A stretch of DNA of 19,680 nucleotides from Ettlia oleoabundans (Eukaryota; Chlorophyta; Chlorophyceae; Chlamydomonadales): positions 1-19,680 of the forward strand of contig JAAMXP010003027.1 in the NCBI GenBank assembly GCA_019693395.1, written 5' to 3'. The notes beneath the pieces are model-generated. The model saw only the letters and a program-made list of their open reading frames with translations, was not told the DNA's origin and ran no database searches. The position numbers and the translations under genes were made by a program. This document shows positions 11,527-19,680 of this stretch, piece by piece; position 1 is the stretch's first letter; every line of letters starts with the position of its first letter.

Positions 11527-12582
11527 TCAAGCCAGGGCAAGCAGCTGCCCCCAAACAAACGCCGCCAGCAGAGCCGCCTTGGTAAGCGCCAGCACCACAG
11601 CCAGCAGGTGCAGCTGTGGCGGCGGCATGGCACGGCCCGCCACGTTGCGCCGAAGCTCTGCAACGTACGCCAGGCGCTGGGGGTGGAGGCGCTCTGGCTC
11701 GGCTGCTGCCGAGGCGGCAATGAGCTGCCTGCCACGCAGGTCTAGGGCTGGAAACAGCCAGGCAAGCTCCAGCAGCAAGATGCCACCCGCTGCGGCCAGT
11801 AGCGCGCCGCCGTCGACTCCTATGAGCGCCAAGGCGCCCTGCACGCTGCCGCCGCCCTTGGCCCACATTGTGGCGGCAGCTGTGAGGGCCAGGGGCGCCT
11901 CAATAGCGTACTGTGCCCGGAACACACGGCGCCCCACGTCGACGCCCACCCAGCGGTCCAGCAGTGGAGCCCGGAACTGAATGCAGACGTAGGGTGAGGA
12001 AGCCAGGAGGCAGGTACCAGCAGCTGTCGCTATGTGCAGGCTGCATGGCTGTAGTGCATAATGAGGAACTGTAGTCGTAAGGCAACCGGATGTACGAGAT
12101 GTTACGGGGCATGCAGGGCAGCCGGCTGGCTCTTTGCTTGCCTTGACCCAGGCCTCGGTGAGAGAGATGGATGTGACCACTGCCAGCCAAAAGGTGGCAT
12201 CCTGCAGGCATCAACTGTCGAACGCGCATACATCTCACACACCGCAGGGTCACAATCAATGGGATGTCCCCAATACTGCGTAAATTGCATCATTCCTAAT
12301 GTAAGAAGATGATAGTAATGATTTTCAGTGAGGGGGCAAGCAAAATGTCTGGGTGGCTCCCATGTTCTGCCAGCACTGCCCGCCCACCGCTGCCCTTAGC
12401 CAGCCCACACTCACCACCATGAGGAGCAGGTCTGGAGGCACGTGATGCTGATGCAGCGCCAGAGAGGCTGCAGTGCCGCATGCTGCACTCCAGAACAGCA
12501 GCAACGCTGGTGCGTGGCGGTTGCTGGCGGCATCAAGAGAGGCAGTGGTGGGCGGGCCTTGGCCCTGCTTGGCTGCAGCCAT
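11527..12582 (-). CDS. Multi-pass membrane protein of unknown function (three exons, 225 aa)
   Basis: Exons 12582-12415, 12201-12142 and 11976-11527 (minus strand) join in frame to 225 codons plus TGA. Intron 1 is GT-AG; intron 2 has a GC donor (AAG/GCAAGC). Hydrophobic stretches, probably membrane helices, lie at about 25-43, 52-70, 100-114, 122-150 and 196-222. Between the second and third sits a polar, conserved-looking loop: LTEAWVKFRAPLLDRW, then VGVDVGRRVF. This continues smoothly across the GC-AG junction (VK/FRAP), which supports the splice. I have a weak memory of bacterial and plant small membrane proteins with a similar E-A-x-V-K-F-x-A-P motif, but I cannot name the family. The start MAAAKQG at 12582 is the first ATG of the open frame; an upstream exon is possible. 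The last 150 codons, in one exon, are the firmest part. Confidence 0.75.
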
Positions 12583-13471
12583 AGCAGCTCGGTAGTGGCA
12601 GCCAGGTATAACAACAACAGGAAACGACGTGGCCCGGCCCTGCAAAGCGAGCAGGGCTGTCAAGTGATGTGCCGATATCGTCAGCAGGAGGCGAAACTGC
12701 AGGTGGAAGGGCTACGCGGCGGCGGAGCTGCCGCCCCTTTGGAGCTCGTTGGACAAGGCAGCCAAGCAATGCGTTCAGCGCCCCTTGAGACCGCCGCGTC
12801 CACGAATGATCTAGTACCTCGAAGTAGCATCTGCTGCGCGACAGGCCTAAATTCTGTCGGCGGCTGGGACAAACCCTTGGTGGAATGCAGCCGCCAGCCA
12901 AGGCGCACTTTGCGGGCGAACACAGGAGCAACATGGAGCACATTTAATTTGTGAGGGTACTTGACTCGGCCGGTGCCAGCTCACCCGGGCGCCAGCGCCA
13001 CCGGCCGCCATCCTCCCCCAAGCTACCGCTGCCCGTCTCTGCTTCTGTCGTACCATCGGCTTGACTGCCTCTCCTGTTCAGTTGAAAACGTGCTGCCTAA
13101 CAGGATCATGTCAAATCAGGAACCCATTACCAGATGACGCACGAGGGCCCTAGGATGATAGTGACGGCTTGACGACGGGTATTCCGCGTGTTGCTGTAGT
13201 AACAACATTGGTAAGCACATTTGTGACGCGATGCGGCAGCACAGTGCCCTAGCGCGTCAAAGGCTGTAGCGCCATGCCTTTAAGCTGGCCCCTGGCTGGC
13301 AGATGACGGCACCACATGACGCACCCCCTTAGAAGAAGGGGCTCGCTTCCTGGCGAAGGTACACAAACTACAGACGTGTGGATTGCTGGGCAACAACAGT
13401 GCTCGGCTGGCGACGTTTCATGGCGTAGAGGAGCATCAAAGCAGCTGATGAAGCGGCTGACCAGGGCTCGC
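12583..13471. other. Intergenic region between the membrane-protein and NDUFA5 genes
   Basis: About 890 bp holding the promoter/5'UTR of the membrane-protein gene (low end) and the 3'UTR of NDUFA5 (high end). The frame of the membrane-protein exon stays open upstream of its ATG for some 27 codons, after a possible acceptor tttgcag near 12645, so a further 5' exon cannot be ruled out. The open frames at 12442-12954 (plus) and 12533-12943 (minus) look like GC shadows. No TGTAA is visible for NDUFA5. Confidence 0.55.
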
Positions 13472-14848
13472 TCATTTGGGCTGCGGGACCTGTGTCGCTG
13501 TGCCGCCGCCAAGCTTGCCCTCCACCGGGAGCTCCTCCAAGAACTCCACCTGGTGACCCTCTGGCACATCCCACGGCTTCCACTCTGCAATCCATAGCGA
13601 CGCCATTCACACAACAATTCACTCATGTGGCCCAAGAATGTCATGCCAACACAGCTTTGCCAACCAGGGACAAAGAGCGGCACGCCGGCCAACCAGCAGG
13701 CGCTGCACATCCAAGTGGCCCACAACGGTCGCCCTTTTATGATCCAACCGAGGCCACGTGTTATGGAATGCCCTACTCAACTCTCCCGGCCAGGCTGCCA
13801 ATCACAAGCAACAGCAAAAGCAGAGTTGTTTTGTTCCAGAGCAGCCACGGTTGCGCCACCGCTCCCGTTGCAGCAAACCAACACCGCCCTTACGCACACC
13901 GCCGGCGCCGCCGCAGCAAACTGACAGTGCCCCATGACTTGCTGCATCAAATTTACAGCAAGCCATATACATGCAAAACACAGCTGGCCTCCCGCCCCCG
14001 CACCTGCCATCTTAGGTATCAAGCCCAGCTCCTCCTGGCACATCACCAGCTCCTCCTCCAGCTGCCGGTTCAGCAGCTCCTCCAACTGCTCATCGGGGGT
14101 ATCAGCCTATTGTGCAGGCAAACAGGAGGAAACGAAACTGGATAGGAACGTCATGGCAGGAAAAGGAAGAGCATAACATGGCGGGTTGGGTCAGGCTTGC
14201 TTCCAGCGGCATGATAGAGCCAATAACAACCGTTGCTGCTTGATTGGTTGCAGTTGTCGCTGCTGTCACACGTACTTGTGCGTCGATGATGTCTAAGTTT
14301 CTATGTTTGGCTCACGTGGGTGAGCGCGGCAGCGAGGGGCGCTGCGGCACACACCTGATTGACCAGCGACAGCTTGTGCCGCACCGTCTTCTCTACCGAC
14401 TTGCGGTACTCTGCATGCTCCGGGATGTGTGCTGCCACCGCATCCAACACCGCCTGCAACTGCGTCTTGAGCTGCTCACGCGCATCCTCTACCACTGGCA
14501 GGCCCACAATCCCTGTGGTCGTCTTCACCCCACGCACCGCCAACGATGCCGCCGTTGCCGCCCCCAAGGCCTCCAGCCGCAGCCCAAAGCTCCCCGCAGG
14601 GCTGGGTGCGGCCTGTGGGATGAGACATAGGAATGTTGCACTGGCAAAAGAGGTGGAAAGGCTGCGGGGCAACTACCAGATGAGGAACCCGCACTGCCGA
14701 GCGGGCCCGCCACCGCCCAAGCCTTCCCTCATGGCACCCGGGCTCGCGGAGCCCTCTGGGCGCTGACCATCATCAATATATACGCACTCACCGCTGCTGC
14801 AAGCTGCGACGCCTGCTGGAGCAGCCGCTTGGAGGCGCTCCGCAGCAT
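13472..14848 (-). CDS. NDUFA5: Mitochondrial complex I subunit, NDUFA5/B13 type (four exons, 176 aa)
   Basis: Accessory subunit of the matrix arm of NADH:ubiquinone oxidoreductase. Exons 14848-14792, 14612-14355, 14106-14004 and 13584-13472 join in phase to 177 codons. The first exon encodes MLRSASKRLLQQASQLAAA, a typical basic, amphipathic mitochondrial presequence. The family signature TTTGIVGLPVVEDARE follows at 50-65, then IPEHAEYRKSVEKTVRHKL. Exon 3 gives the acidic helix EELLNRQLEEELVMCQEEL, and exon 4 begins with the conserved EWKPWDVP. Plant members are about 165-170 aa, so the length fits. The C-terminus is short and Gly/Pro-rich. The gene is divergent from the coiled-coil gene. The order presequence, TTGIVGL and WKPW leaves little doubt about the family. 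Confidence 0.92.
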
Positions 14849-15333
14849 GGCCTTTAGTGAGGGACCAGAACCCCGGGGCTACTGCTGTCGGATGTGACGC
14901 CAGCGACCAGGTGTACTCCCTCGAAAGCTGATGCCCCCTCAGGGAAGGCACGGTCGTCGGGGATTTGCGATGGTGAGCGTAAGAGGCCCGCCTCGGAATG
15001 TTAACTTGATGCTTGTATTAAATCGCGCACAACCACACCCATAGGGGCGCTGAGTGGGTGTTGACAGCAACAGTACTGCAGAGGCGTACCGCCTCTCGCG
15101 AAAGCGGACCGCTGGCGCGGTTCTGACGGCGTATGAGCTGCCTTGCGCGCAACCAACCGTCCCGGTTTGACCTCAACGCCCCACCCATTCATTCGGCCCG
15201 CAACCACTCCCCTCCCTCCTCCTCAGCCCGCGTTTAGCTTTATAAATTGGCTCTGTACGTCACGAGATTGCAAAAAGCCGGCGTCCACCAGCAGGGGTCC
15301 ACCTCCAGACAGGTCTTGACCAGCGTGGGGCGA
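14849..15333. promoter_or_regulatory. Divergent promoter region between NDUFA5 and the coiled-coil gene
   Basis: These 485 bp separate two start codons on opposite strands. A good TATA box for the plus-strand gene lies at 15241-15247. A GC-rich patch at about 15090-15120 contains tcgcga and the small palindrome agcggaccgct. The region may serve both genes. The minus-strand frame at 14673-14951 overlaps exon 1 of NDUFA5 in another frame and is not a gene. Confidence 0.55.
15241..15247 (+). promoter_or_regulatory. TATA box of the coiled-coil gene
   Basis: tataaat matches the eukaryotic TATA consensus and stands 87 nt before the proposed start codon at 15334. That leaves room for a short 5'UTR. 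Confidence 0.6.
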
Positions 15334-16238
15334 ATGGCGGCTCAGGCGGCGGCGACGACCAGCGCCGCCAGTAGCAGTCCCACCTCCCTACACTCCCGTC
15401 AGGCACGAGGGAGGGAACTATGCGTTGAATGAAAACCTTTCGTTACCGCAGCTGTATTCGCTTGGTGGCAAGTGCAGCAGCCATTGATTCCAGCAAGTGT
15501 GGTTGAGACCCACCCAACGGTGTCCCACTGTGCCCTGCCTCCACCCTCCTTGCTTCACCTGCCGCAGGGCGGCACACAACGGTCCACCTCCGCTACTTCC
15601 ACCTCTGAGTTTGACCCGGGCGCAATCCAGGAGCTGCGAGATAGCAAGCAGGAGCTTATTATCAAAGTGCAGTCAATGAAAAAGGTGGATCCATCTGCTG
15701 TAGCTGAAGGCTTACAGGCTTCTGAGGGGTGCCTGCCAGTGAAAAGTGGAGGGCTAACGGTGGCATTTGCAAGCGTTTTCGTCATTTCCCCTTCGTCCTT
15801 CAGCTTGTTGTTTTGTTAAAGCCCTGTTGGCCTGTCAGGCAGATTACCCATAAACACAGCGGCACCTGCCTGCTTTCCGCTGCAGCAACACGCTCGTGCT
15901 TACCCACCCTTCTTTTTCTTTCCCCGCCTTTGCCCGCCTACTCTGCGGCGCAGGACCTGGCTGACTGGCGCAGTCGCATGAACCAGCAGGTGGAAAGCTA
16001 CCGCAGCGAGCTGATGGGGTTGCAGGACAGCCTTACGAGCGAGATCAGCGGCCTGCGCAGCGAGCTTGCAGACATCAAGGCGCGAATAGGGCAGCAGCTG
16101 GACAGCAATGCACAGGCGATTGGCGAACTGCGGCAGCAAGGCAGCAAGGATAAAGCCACGGTAGCGGCGCTGACAGCAGGTGACGACCAGCAGGGCCCGG
16201 CAGCAGCGGCGGCAGCTGGCACACCAGGGCAGACGTGA
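15334..16238 (+). CDS. Short coiled-coil protein, function unknown (three exons, about 156 aa)
   Basis: Exon 3 (15954-16238) and exon 2 (15568-15684) are firm: both have pyrimidine-rich tracts before CAG, and they join in phase at MKK/DLADWRSRM. Exon 1 is proposed as 15334-15402, encoding MAAQAAATTSAASSS and a few more residues. No GT donor in the right phase is convincing there; the best phase-0 donor is GC (CAG/GCACGA), so this junction is tentative. From about residue 36 to 135 the protein is one amphipathic, charged helix rich in L, E, Q, R and S, including IQELRDSKQELIIKVQSMKK, DLADWRSRMNQQVESYRSEL and SEISGLRSELADIKARIGQQ, consistent with a coiled coil. The N-terminus and the Ala/Gly-rich C-terminus look disordered. 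I recall land-plant coiled-coil proteins with a similar DWRS motif, but cannot name the family. Confidence 0.75.
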
Positions 16239-16491
16239 TCCATGCTATGCCAGTCCTGCATCAAGTGAGCCCAGGCCCCGTCTGCCGCTGCGGCTGGCAA
16301 TATGCTGCTGCAGCAGCTTCTGCTGCCGATCACTAGCCGCTTATGTCTTTTAGCAGTAGATTTTGCTGCTATCACCCCCAACTCTGCTGACGTTTGGTCT
16401 TATGATATGTGCCTGCTCACGGCTTCAAGCGTGCCTTCTCACATCCCCAACGACTGCCCCTACTTTGACTGCTCCTCTCGGGACCACGACC

Positions 16492-16496
16492 TGTAA
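16492..16496 (+). terminator. Polyadenylation signal of the coiled-coil gene (TGTAA)
   Basis: TGTAA lies 254 nt after the stop codon of the coiled-coil gene, a normal 3'UTR length for a chlorophyte. It is the first plus-strand copy downstream. Confidence 0.6.
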
Positions 16497-16833
16497 TGGT
16501 TTAACGGTGAGAACTCTGCCGTCACCAGCAACCCGTCAACCACCATTAATTTATACATATAAACTTTATGTTTGAATGCAAGCAAACCACGGCACACTCC
16601 GCAGCAACTCCCCAGCGGGTAGCAGTTCAACAGCCTGCATGCTTGAGCGGGCCCCTGTTGGCGGGTGGGGTTAAGCTTAAAGGGCAGGGCAACTTGCAGT
16701 AAGCGTACACCTTGCGTTGCACAGTGGCGCAGCCGACGTGGACAGCATTGGTCATCCGATTTGCATAAGTGTACTACTGCCCGACAGATGGAGGCTCGTG
16801 AGGCCGCCATCTGGACCCCCGGTCGCCGCTTCC

Positions 16834-16841
16834 GATATAAG
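16834..16841 (+). promoter_or_regulatory. TATA-like box of the hexose transporter gene
   Basis: gatataag stands in GC-rich DNA about 575 nt before the transporter ATG. The distance makes sense only if most of the leader is an intron, which the sequence allows (17009-17392). Confidence 0.45.
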
Positions 16842-17008
16842 ATCTTGTGCGCTTGCACAACTTGCAGCCCCTTTCAGTCAGTGTTTGTTGCACTCCTGCC
16901 ATCTCGGAGCCCACGTTGCTCCACCTTTCCCCACCTCGCCACTCGCTCCTGTGTCCGCACAGCACAACCCTCGCGGCTCTCACCCCCTTGCTGAAGGTAT
17001 CTCATAAG

Positions 17009-17392
17009 GTATGTTGATGCACGCTTTTACCCCGTGTCGCAGTTGTGTTTCGCAGCTTGCTCCGTTCCCGGAATTTCCGGCGCGCACCTCTACCAGTGCG
17101 CATATGGCTCCCTAGTACGACATGTCGCCGCTCTGTGACCTGCAAGCCTGCCAAGCGCACGATCCGGCACTCGCAAGGAACCGCTGTTCTTGGGCCTCCT
17201 GCTCCCGCCGTTGGGCCCGCCTTGGCCGTTGCTGCCAAAGCTCTCCTGCCGCCAGACTATGCAAACCCCTTGTGTCTTCATGGCTGACTGAAGCACTTGC
17301 CCTTCTGCTACCATGAACTGCAGGTTGATAAGCCCGTTGCAAGCAACGTGCTTACCCTGCTCCACCCCTCCCGCCCCCCCATTCGTCCCCAG
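17009..17392 (+). other. Probable 5'UTR intron of the hexose transporter gene
   Basis: A donor ataag/gtatgt at 17009 and an acceptor after a long C/T tract ending gtccccag at 17392 would remove 384 nt and leave an 18-nt leader before the ATG at 17411. Several upstream ATGs (for example at 17011 and 17102) fall inside this intron, while the leader before it has none. This pattern supports splicing, but the intron is inferred. Confidence 0.5.
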
Positions 17393-17410
17393 TGCTAAGT
17401 GAACACCACC

Positions 17411-19495
17411 ATGGGTGGCGGTGGACCAATCGGCCCCATTGGGGCAGCAGGCCGTTCCTCCGAGTACAAGGGCAGCATAACTGGACGGGTGCTTTTCATC
17501 GCAATCGTCGCGGCCTCAGGTGGCCTCCTCTTTGGTTACGACCTGGTGAGCCTCTACACATGTTACTGCAAGGGCAACTGTGCATTTGAAGTGCGCCTGC
17601 CAGTTGCCAGCCATGCAGGCTATTTCATGTACCCCCCAACTCGTCATGTAATTCGCAGCGCAGCGCACTGGCTGAAAAACTACCAAGCAGCCTACCCAGC
17701 CGCCTGTATCCATGCTTTCTAATGCCCCTCTGCTGACTACTCAATCCTGCTTCACTCCTTTCCTGCCCCTCTGTGCCTCACTCCTTCCTGCCCCTCTTTG
17801 CCATACAGGGTGTGACCGGCGGTGTGGAGTCCTCCAGCGCCTTCCTGCAGAAGTTCTTCCCCGACGTGTACGCCAAGAAGGAGGCGGCAGTGGATGACTA
17901 CAACCCCTGTGAGTGTTAGGACGCAGTCAACAGCTGCTGACTCTGCATTTTGGTTTTGTTGTTGTTGGGTTGCCTGCGCAATGGGTGAATGTGCCGGCCT
18001 CCCGGCCATCACGCTGCTGCTCCCCGCTTTCTCCCACCCCACCCCTTCAGCAACTGACTTGCCGTCTCTCTCCCGCCATCTGTGCAGACTGCGTGTTTGA
18101 CGACCAGATCTTGGCCCTCTTCACCTCGTCGCTCTTCCTGGCGGCCATGTGCATGGCTCCAATTGCCTCCATCATCACCCGCAAGTGGGGCCGCAAGGTC
18201 ACCATGCTGGCGGGAGGCCTTTGGTGAGCTTGCTTTCTTCTTGGCCTGGCATGGGCTGCTTGGGAGGGCGGACTGTTCTGACACAGCTGGTTGGCTGTGT
18301 TGCAATTGGCTTGCTGCCTGCCTGCTTGCCTGGTGTGGAGTCAGGTGGAAGCCAGTGGTTCTCATTACACCAAATGGCTCAACTGCCGCTGCATCGCAAG
18401 CTCTCAATGCCCCCTCGTCCCACATTTATAGCATTGCCAGCGTTGGCAGCTTGCCCAGCCGTTCTCGCCGGCCCCGGTATGCCAAAACCACCAGCCTCTC
18501 TGCTGAACTGCTGCCACCCCCACCGCCGTTGCTCCCATGCCGGCAGGTTCCTACTTGGCGGCTCCCTGAATGCCGCCGCCGAGAACACAGCCATGCTTAT
18601 TGTGGGGCGCATCTGCCTTGGCTTTGGCATCGGCTGCGCCAACCAGTCGGTACCACTATACCTCTCTGAGATGGCTCCCAACAAGCACCGTGGCGCCATG
18701 AACATCAGTGAGCTATGCCGGTGCTGGTGCTGGTGTTTGCTTTGTTTCAAGGTGCCGGTGTGCTTGGTTTCAAGGTGTTGGTGTGTGCTTTGTTTTTTGT
18801 TTTTGGCGTGCTTTCAGAACATCAAGTTCGTGTTTTTTTGCATCGGTCTTGTGCGCATGCTGCCAGTTAGAAAAATCATCAAGCGGCTCCTGTAGCACTG
18901 GGAGGGGAACCAGCCAGCCGTGCCAGTTATGGGTGGGTCAATGCTTCCAATCCACCACTGCCCTGACCTGCCTTCCGGCCTGCCCGCGTGGCCCCTCCCT
19001 GCTGCCCCCCCTTGCAGTGTTCCAGCTGGCCACCACCATCGGCATCCTGATCGCCCAGCTGGTCAACTACGCAGTGCGGGTGACTGGCTGACTTCTGTGC
19101 CCTTCCCTTTGTATGTTTACTCCTGTCTACGGAATCATACTATTTCTACCTGTCTACGGAATCAGACTAAAGGCAGTAGCCGTCAGCCGAGCAACTTGGG
19201 GAAACCAACCTCCTGCTCCCAGCAGGTGCTTGCCGGCTTGTTTGCAGCCTGGCATGGGCAGCACGTTTGGCAAGCAAGGCAAGCACGCCTATCCTGGCTC
19301 CCTTCTTCCTACTCCTGCAGGACTGGGACGAGGGCTGGCGCCTGGCTCTGGGCCTTGCCATCGTGCCTGCCTTGATCCTGACCACGGGCGGCATCATCCT
19401 CCCAGATTCACCCAACTCCCTCATTGAGCGGGGCAAGGCGGAGGAGGGGCGCAGGGTGCTGGAGCAGATCCGTGGCACACACGAGGTGGATGCAG
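17411..19495 (+). CDS. Hexose/H+ symporter of the HUP/STP family (5' part, six exons)
   Basis: Plasma-membrane major-facilitator sugar transporter, closest in my reading to Chlorella HUP proteins. Exons 17411-17545, 17809-17908, 18088-18223, 18547-18707, 19018-19079 and 19321-19495 keep phase and give the first 256 of about 530 residues. Landmarks: TM1 ending [18 protein letters not shown], where HUP1 has [30 protein letters not shown] (TM2); RKWGRKV, the first MFS loop signature; [20 protein letters not shown] followed by PLYLSEMAP, the second sugar-transporter signature; [33 protein letters not shown]; and [13 protein letters not shown], a conservative change from the usual PESP. The start ATG has a good context (accaccATGG). 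The C-terminal half, with TM7-12, lies beyond the window. The exact substrate cannot be told from this half. Confidence 0.95.
18744..18789 (+). repeat. Imperfect 23-nt tandem repeat in transporter intron 4
   Basis: gtttcaaggtg occurs at 18744-18754 and 18767-18777, each followed by a G/T-rich stretch. The surrounding intron is a TG-rich low-complexity tract that also contains ggtgctggtgctggtg just upstream. Confidence 0.6.
19122..19164 (+). repeat. 16-nt direct repeat in transporter intron 5
   Basis: cctgtctacggaatca is present exactly at 19122-19137 and 19149-19164, a period of 27 nt. It lies within intron 5 (19080-19320). There is no coding potential. Confidence 0.85.
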
Positions 19496-19680
19496 GTGGG
19501 CAGCTGCCTGTCCACTATCACCACTCTGACTTGCCCCTGATGTGCAATGTGTTCCGGCATCTTTCCTCCCCCCACCCACCCACCTGCCCATGCACGACAC
19601 CTGGCCATCCCCGTTACATCTGCTGCTCTTCACCCCACCTATATTGCTTGTCTCAGCACGCAAATTCTGCTCCTCATCCC
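19496..19680 (+). other. Intron 6 of the transporter gene, continuing past the window
   Basis: The donor GTGGGC follows DAG at 19495. The expected continuation (HUP1 has DAE followed by an aromatic residue) is not convincingly present before 19680. A ctcag near 19660 would continue the frame as ARKFC, which does not match the family, so I leave the next exon uncalled. Confidence 0.5.

Larger units (their letters stand above)
16239..17410. other. 3'UTR of the coiled-coil gene, then promoter and 5'UTR of the hexose transporter gene
   Basis: About 1.17 kb without a coding exon. The first 260 nt should be 3'UTR. A TATA-like gatataag lies at 16834-16841. From there to a possible donor at 17009 there is no ATG, as expected of a leader exon. 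Frames here (for example 16717-17007 plus, 17090-17365 minus) have no recognisable domains. Confidence 0.55.

Noticed and set aside
11078..11980. 300-codon plus-strand open frame, Arg/Ser/Pro-rich
   Set aside because: It lies opposite exon 3 of the membrane-protein gene, has the composition of an antisense shadow in GC-rich DNA, and shows no domain.
12180..12182. CAG at 12182-12180 as the acceptor of membrane-protein exon 2
   Set aside because: It would put the following SISLTEAWVK out of phase with exon 1; the acceptor ending at 12202 keeps the phase and adds DATFWLAV, which continues the hydrophobic helix.
12442..12954. 170-codon plus-strand open frame upstream of and over membrane-protein exon 1
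   Set aside because: Low-complexity Cys/Gln/Arg-rich translation, antisense to a better-supported exon.
13492..14145. 217-codon plus-strand open frame
   Set aside because: It is antisense to exons 3-4 of NDUFA5 and the intron between them; the minus-strand reading matches a known family.
19660..19680. Possible start of transporter exon 7
   Set aside because: The translation after ctcag does not match the transporter family, and too little sequence remains to judge.

Overview
The window looks like nuclear DNA of a trebouxiophyte green alga of the Chlorella type. The genes are GC-rich and cut into many short exons by GT-AG introns, mostly 80-350 nt. TGTAA, the usual chlorophyte polyadenylation signal, lies downstream of several genes. 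The proteins are plant-like: cytosolic-type triosephosphate isomerase, plant/bacterial arginine decarboxylase, a mitochondrial complex I subunit, and a hexose transporter close to Chlorella HUP proteins. I found no rRNA, tRNA, CRISPR array or clear transposon. Exon limits were read by hand from splice consensus, reading phase and family knowledge, so they are predictions.

Layout: (1) 1-1851, minus: first five coding exons of triosephosphate isomerase; the rest lies beyond base 1. (2) 1852-2592: divergent promoter region. (3) 2593-9259, plus: complete 20-exon arginine decarboxylase gene, predicted 764 aa. (4) 9786-10544, minus: intronless J-domain protein with a TPR-like C-terminal half, convergent with the decarboxylase gene. 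(5) 11527-12582, minus: three-exon, 225-aa membrane protein of unknown function with one GC-AG intron. (6) 13472-14848, minus: four-exon NDUFA5-type complex I subunit, 176 aa. (7) 15334-16238, plus: short coiled-coil protein, divergent from NDUFA5. (8) 17411-19495 and beyond, plus: first six coding exons of a HUP-type sugar/H+ symporter, apparently with a 5'UTR intron.

The genes do not form a pathway or operon. They are ordinary housekeeping and transport genes: glycolysis/Calvin cycle, agmatine and polyamine synthesis, respiration, protein folding and sugar uptake. The noncoding DNA holds the less ordinary signals: a perfect 14-bp intronic hairpin, an intronic tandem duplication whose first copy carries an 8-bp inverted repeat, a strong G-quadruplex motif, a 3'UTR tandem repeat, and very small coding exons. 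I saw no convincing new multi-gene system. The best candidate for something undescribed is the membrane protein at 11527-12582.
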